A stretch of 64,000 nucleotides of DNA from DASYDU01 sp050248495 (GTDB lineage: Bacteria; Planctomycetota; Planctomycetia; Pirellulales; Lacipirellulaceae): the NCBI GenBank assembly GCA_050248495.1, contig JBFWSG010000028.1, positions 4,669 to 68,668 on the forward strand, read 5' to 3'. The notes beneath the pieces are model-generated. The model saw nothing but the letters and a program-made list of their open reading frames with translations. It was not told the DNA's origin and did not search any database. Below are positions 60,185 through 64,000 of this stretch, one piece after another; position 1 is the stretch's first letter, and every line of letters starts with the position of its first letter. A program made the position numbers and the translations under genes.

Positions 60185-61105
60185 ATGCTCGAACATCTTA
60201 CGACCGAGTCGCGCAATCCAGCGTCGGAAGAACTGGATGGTCTCTCGCCCTTGGAAATCGTCCGGTTGATCAACTCCGAGGACGCCAAGGTGGCGGATGC
60301 CGTCGCGTCGGAGTCCGAAGCCATTGCCATCGCGATTGGTGCGATTGCCGATCGGCTCAACCTGGGCGGCCGGCTGATCTACGTGGGGGCGGGCACGTCG
60401 GGACGGCTCGGTGTGCTCGACGCCGTGGAATGTCCGCCGACATTTAACACCAATCCCGCACAAGTCGTGGGCGTGATTGCGGGCGGTTACGCAGCGCTAA
60501 CCCGCGCCGTGGAAGGCGCCGAGGATTTGCCGGCCCTCGCGATCGACGACCTCAAGAACATGCACGCCGGCCCTACCGACGTCGTCGTGGGCATCGCCAC
60601 CAGCGGCCGCACGCCGTATGTCATCGGCGCGCTCGAATATGCCCGCAGCGTTGGGGCGTTCACCGTGGGGCTCAGCTGCAACCGCGACCCCGAGCTGGCT
60701 ACGCGCTCCGACGTGAGCATCACGCCCGTCGTGGGGCCGGAAGTCGTGAGCGGCTCGACCCGCATGAAGGCCGGCACCGCCACCAAGATGGTGCTCAACA
60801 TGCTCAGCACCGGGGCGATGATCCGGCTCGGCAAGACTTACGGCAATCTGATGGTCGACCTGCGGGCCACCAACTCGAAACTGGCCGACCGGGCCCGCCG
60901 CATTGTCCGCGCGGTGACCAAGCTTTCCGACATCGACTCCGAAAAACTCCTGCGGGCCTGCGGCGGCGAGGTCAAGACGGCCATTGTCAGTCACTGCACT
61001 GGCACCACGTCCGAGCACGCCCGCGAACTCTTGGCGGGGACCCACGGCCATCTTCGCCGAGCGCTGGAACAGCACTCGACCAATGGGGTTTCCGCGCCGC
61101 ATTAG
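60185..61105 (+). CDS. murQ: N-acetylmuramic acid 6-phosphate etherase MurQ
   Basis: 306 aa from ATG 60185 (MLEHLTTESRNPASEELD); the frame extends to 60083 without resemblance. MurQ signatures: TTESRNPAS at the start, IYVGAGTSGRLGVLDAVECPPTF (SIS domain, phosphate binding), GIATSGRTPYVIGALEYAR, and SGSTRMKAGTATKMVLNMLSTGAMIRLGKTYGNLMVDLRATNSKL. It cleaves the D-lactyl ether of MurNAc-6-phosphate to GlcNAc-6-phosphate and D-lactate in the cytoplasm. It is transcribed away from the NamZ fusion and is followed by a sugar kinase. Confidence 0.97.
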   Translation: MLEHLTTESRNPASEELDGLSPLEIVRLINSEDAKVADAVASESEAIAIAIGAIADRLNLGGRLIYVGAGTSGRLGVLDAVECPPTFNTNPAQVVGVIAGGYAALTRAVEGAEDLPALAIDDLKNMHAGPTDVVVGIATSGRTPYVIGALEYARSVGAFTVGLSCNRDPELATRSDVSITPVVGPEVVSGSTRMKAGTATKMVLNMLSTGAMIRLGKTYGNLMVDLRATNSKLADRARRIVRAVTKLSDIDSEKLLRACGGEVKTAIVSHCTGTTSEHARELLAGTHGHLRRALEQHSTNGVSAPH

Positions 61106-61237
61106 AGCGCGTTACATTTAGTCGAAGCGGCTCTTTCGTCAGTTGAGCCTGGAAGACGGGGCGCGGAACACGTCACACGCCCGTGCCGCTCGCTCTAGTC
61201 GGATCAACTCCCTGCGGCGCCCAATCGGCGAAATCTC

Positions 61238-62215
61238 ATGTCGGCCCACGCGCCTTCAGCGGCTGAACTCCTGTTGGCGGTCGACGCCGGCGGCAGCAAG
61301 ACCGCGGCCTGTTTCGCGCGACGCGCTGGCGGCGATGGCTTTCAAATCCTGGGACGAGGACGCAGCACGGGCGCTAATCCGCTTTCGATCGGCGTGGAAG
61401 GCGCCATCGGTGCCGTCGCAGCGGCCGTTGCTACAGCACGACAAGAGGCGCGGCTCGACATGGCGATCGCCGACCGAGCGGTCCTGTCGATCGCCGGCGC
61501 CGCCGATCCCGCGGTGGCAAGCGGACTCGTCGACCGGCTGCGAGAGATCAATGTGGCCCGGCGAATCGCCATCGTGACCGATGTGTTGCCGGTTTTCGCA
61601 GCCGCATCGGAAGAGGGCGCCGGGATCGCGCTGATCTGCGGCACAGGCTCCGTGGCGTTCGGTCGCAATGCGGCGGGAACTGAGGTTCGCTGCGGCGGCT
61701 GGGGCTATCTGCTTGGCGACGAAGGGAGCGGTTACGCGATTGGTCGCGCCGCTCTGCGGGCAGCGCTCGTCGACCTGGAGTCGTCACAACCGTCGCCGCG
61801 GCGGCTGACCGCCACGCTACTCGATCGATTGAATGCCCATGACGCGAAGGGACTGAAAACGACCCTGTACAATGCCGCCAATCCCCGCGCGGCGATCGCG
61901 GCGGTCGCCGCGGACGTGGTTCTTCTGGCGGCCAATGACGATCCGCTCGCCCGGGAAATCCTCGCCGCAGCCGGTGTCGAACTGGCCTCGCTGGCCCAAA
62001 ACACCGCCCATCAGCTTGGTTTCGCGGCAACGGAATTTCCGATCGCAATGGCGGGCGGCGTGCTGGTGGCGTCCGAATTCTTGCGCGCATGCGTCGAGCG
62101 CGAACTGAAAGCACTCCATTTGAATTGCCGCCCGAAAGTGGTGGACGACCCGCTCGTCGGCTGCCTGAAACTGGCGGTCGCAGAAGCCAGCGACGATCTC
62201 GTGCGCTGGCAGTAA
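61238..62215 (+). CDS. BadF/BadG/BcrA-type ATPase, probable amino-sugar kinase (GlcNAc/MurNAc kinase)
   Basis: 325 aa, ATG 61238, with 132 bp after murQ on the same strand. The ASKHA phosphate loop is LLAVDAGGSKTAACFARR near residue 12, then GTGSVAFGRNAAGTEVRCGGWGYLLGDEGSGYAIGRAALRAAL (phosphate 2/adenosine motifs), and AMAGGVLVASEFLR. The family includes N-acetylglucosamine kinases and the MurNAc/GlcNAc kinase MurK. Making MurNAc-6-P or GlcNAc-6-P from free sugar would supply murQ, in keeping with NamZ releasing free MurNAc. Substrate inferred from context. Confidence 0.85.
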   Translation: MSAHAPSAAELLLAVDAGGSKTAACFARRAGGDGFQILGRGRSTGANPLSIGVEGAIGAVAAAVATARQEARLDMAIADRAVLSIAGAADPAVASGLVDRLREINVARRIAIVTDVLPVFAAASEEGAGIALICGTGSVAFGRNAAGTEVRCGGWGYLLGDEGSGYAIGRAALRAALVDLESSQPSPRRLTATLLDRLNAHDAKGLKTTLYNAANPRAAIAAVAADVVLLAANDDPLAREILAAAGVELASLAQNTAHQLGFAATEFPIAMAGGVLVASEFLRACVERELKALHLNCRPKVVDDPLVGCLKLAVAEASDDLVRWQ

Positions 62216-62228
62216 AACGGCGAACTGC

Positions 62229-63308
62229 TCAACCCGTGCTCGCGCCGCCGGTCGCCGGCTCTCGGCAGCCGGTCGTTTCCGGAATCGTCAGCGGCAAGTC
62301 GAGCGTGTGCCGCACCGCCAGCCAGGCGAAGCACTCCGCCTCGAGCGTGTCGGGATTAAGACCCTTGCCGCGGACGCTTTGCACGTTCGGATAGTGATCG
62401 CGCATCATCCGCATGATCACTGGATGGTGCACGCCGCCGCCCGTGACCCAGACGGAAGCCGGTTTCTTCGGCATTCGCTCGACCGCCTGGGCGATCGCTT
62501 CCACCGTGACGGCACAGAGCGTGGCCGCGCCGTCTTCGACGCTCAGTCCCGATACATCCACATGATCGAATTCAAATCGATCGGCCGAGCGCGGCAGCGG
62601 CTTGCGAAAGAAGGGCGTATCGAGCGCGGCCTTGACGATCGAGAGGTCGACTTTCCCCTCTTCGGCAATCTTGCCGTCCTTGTCGTGCGACAGGCCAGCC
62701 ATTTCTTGAATCCATTCATCCAAGAGGCCGCAGCCGGGCCCTGTGTCGCCGGCCACGATCTCGCCCCCATCGCCAAGGTACGTCACATTCGCCACGCCGC
62801 CAAAATTGATGATCAGCGTCGGCCGCGGCTCATTCGGAAACAGCGCCCGATGAAACATCGAAACCAGCGGCGCGCCTTGACCGCCGAGCGCCATGTCGCG
62901 CCTGCGGAAATCGAATACGACTTGCATCCCCGTCCGCTCAGCCAATAGCCATGGATTGCCGATCTGGAGCGTGAGGTGCTGATTGGGAATGTGCCGAATG
63001 GTGTGCCCGTGGAAGCCGATCAGCATGGTGCCTTTCGACTCTTTGGGAAGCGTGCGGATGAGCTCTTCGACCGCCGAGGCGTGGTGCAGCGTGATGTCGC
63101 GCTCCAGGCGCAGTAGCTCGACGATCGGCACATCGTACTGTGAGGCTTCCAAGACGCGGGCCCGCAGATCGCCCTCGTAAGGGACCGTCACCCCGCCGCA
63201 AAACTCGATGGCGTCTTCGCCATCGGTGGCGATCAGCGCCGCGTCCGCGCCGTCGGCGCTCGTGCCGCTCATCAGTCCGATCGCCTTCTGCATCGACTTT
63301 TTGGCCAC
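62229..63308 (-). CDS. anmK: Anhydro-N-acetylmuramic acid kinase AnmK
   Basis: 359 aa, GTG 63308 (an in-frame ATG is five codons in). AnmK signatures: AIGLMSGTSADGADAALI at the start, IGFHGHTIRH, DFRRRDMALGGQGAPLVSMFHRALF, NFGGVANVTYLGDG, DTGPGCGLLDEWIQ and VTGGGVHHPVIMRMM. The enzyme opens and phosphorylates 1,6-anhydroMurNAc to MurNAc-6-phosphate, feeding MurQ. It is convergent with the kinase gene (14-bp gap) and divergent from the right-edge regulator. Its presence implies that lytic-transglycosylase products are recycled as well as lysozyme products. Confidence 0.96.
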   Translation of the reverse strand: MAKKSMQKAIGLMSGTSADGADAALIATDGEDAIEFCGGVTVPYEGDLRARVLEASQYDVPIVELLRLERDITLHHASAVEELIRTLPKESKGTMLIGFHGHTIRHIPNQHLTLQIGNPWLLAERTGMQVVFDFRRRDMALGGQGAPLVSMFHRALFPNEPRPTLIINFGGVANVTYLGDGGEIVAGDTGPGCGLLDEWIQEMAGLSHDKDGKIAEEGKVDLSIVKAALDTPFFRKPLPRSADRFEFDHVDVSGLSVEDGAATLCAVTVEAIAQAVERMPKKPASVWVTGGGVHHPVIMRMMRDHYPNVQSVRGKGLNPDTLEAECFAWLAVRHTLDLPLTIPETTGCREPATGGASTG

Positions 63309-63557
63309 GTAGCGGAATCCCTAATAAATTAAAGTGCGGCAACGACTTACAGTAAATTGTAGCCCGCCTGGCGGCCGCCTAGCTGCGCACAACCGATACT
63401 ATATCCCAAAATAATCGGCGAAATATATCTCTTTTTCGCGCAGCTTTTCGCCCCTCTTTGGTTAAGATACGAAAAGAGCGTCTCCCTTATACGCTCCTTC
63501 GCAGGCGATTGTCCACTCGACCCCCGCTCCTCGTCCCCCGAGCCGACGAGTCCTGCC
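63309..63557. promoter_or_regulatory. Divergent promoter region between anmK and the regulator
   Basis: 249 bp with AT-rich stretches near 63400-63475, probably promoters for both genes. No copy of the 13-nt site of 59975-60042 is seen; only a loose AAAATAATCGGCGAAATA near 63408. Confidence 0.4.
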
Positions 63558-64000
63558 ATGAACTATCAAGCCAACGATCACGATCTCTTTCGCGCCCGCC
63601 AGGTTGCGGTGCTCATTGAAACCGAAACCAGTTGGGGCGGCCAGGTCGTCCGCGGCATCGCCCACTTTGCCGAAAAGCACGCCCATTGGCATTTGCTGAT
63701 CGACCCGCGCGATCACGAACAGCGCTCGGCGATTCCAGATGGCTGGCGCGGCGACGGCATCATCGCGCGGATCTCGAGCCGCTTCCAAATGGAGCAGCTC
63801 CGCGAGAAGGGTCTGCCGGTGGTCAACGTCGACGACGTCTACGATCGGCTCGACGGCGTCGGCACCGTGCTCACGGATGAAGCCGAACGCGCGCGGCTGG
63901 CGATCGAACATCTCTTGGCCCGCGGCTTCCGCAAGTTCGCCTACTTCGCGCCGCCGAGCCATCGCTACTCGAAGAAGCGCGGCGAGGCCTTCGTGAAGGC
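63558..64000 (+). CDS. XylR/LacI-type transcriptional regulator, N-terminal part (partial)
   Basis: Starts at ATG 63558 (MNYQANDHDLFRARQVAVLIE) and runs off the right edge after about 147 codons. The visible part is a periplasmic-binding type 1 domain as in LacI-family and XylR regulators (VAVLIETETSWGGQVVRGIAHFAEKH, WRGDGIIARI, GLPVVNVDDVYD, DEAERARLAIEHLLARGFRKFAYF). No N-terminal HTH is present, so the DNA-binding part, probably an AraC-type C-terminal domain as in planctomycete XylR proteins, lies outside the window. It is divergent from anmK and may control it. Confidence 0.85.
   Translation, partial: MNYQANDHDLFRARQVAVLIETETSWGGQVVRGIAHFAEKHAHWHLLIDPRDHEQRSAIPDGWRGDGIIARISSRFQMEQLREKGLPVVNVDDVYDRLDGVGTVLTDEAERARLAIEHLLARGFRKFAYFAPPSHRYSKKRGEAFVK

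Overview
This window is a 64 kb piece of a GC-rich planctomycete chromosome, most likely from the order Pirellulales. The evidence is three DUF1559 proteins with prepilin-type N-termini, several PEP-CTERM and dockerin-type secreted proteins with the DFNGDGTVDAADYTxWRD signature, a golvesin/amidase giant protein with an LExRLPLSA-like N-terminus, and a XylR/LacI-like regulator at the right edge. No tRNA, rRNA, CRISPR array or insertion sequence was seen.

Layout. 1-9.8 kb: the division/cell-wall pair ftsQ (partial) and murB, a TrmL-type tRNA methyltransferase, a Gfo/Idh/MocA oxidoreductase, an LpxL-like acyltransferase, a tandem GNAT protein, a lipoprotein peptidase, small membrane proteins, a LysR regulator and an MGMT-like protein. 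9.9-16.2 kb: rhomboid protease, Uma2 protein, metH and an orphan sugar-binding lipoprotein. 16.2-19.5 kb: an AT-richer accessory island with dispersed repeats, an antitoxin-like orphan and a retron-like operon (structured non-coding region, 89-aa protein, XRE-type HTH protein, reverse transcriptase, zinc-ribbon protein). 19.5-21.6 kb: an NhaC antiporter followed by a truncated second copy.

21.7-36.9 kb and 54.4-63.3 kb form two blocks devoted to degrading, importing and recycling peptidoglycan: LD-carboxypeptidase, SpmB/SpmA, M14 carboxypeptidase, M19 dipeptidase, a beta-lactamase/DD-carboxypeptidase fusion, L-Ala-D/L-Glu epimerase, NagZ, an AmpG-like transporter, a GHL10 glycosidase and a GH25 lysozyme in the first; gamma-glutamyltransferase, a symporter/serine hydrolase/NamZ triple fusion, MurQ, an amino-sugar kinase and AnmK in the second. 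A 1.85 kaa secreted amidase with internal duplication lies just left of the second block. Together they could take cell-wall fragments from glycan cleavage through uptake to GlcNAc-6-P, MurNAc-6-P and free amino acids.

37-48.6 kb is a secretome region: PEP-CTERM proteins, three DUF1559 genes, two small carboxypeptidase-regulatory-like lipoproteins and an EF-hand lipoprotein. The strongest leads are the retron-like operon, the symporter/serine hydrolase/NamZ fusion, and a paired 13-nt inverted repeat in the divergent promoter region between that fusion and murQ.
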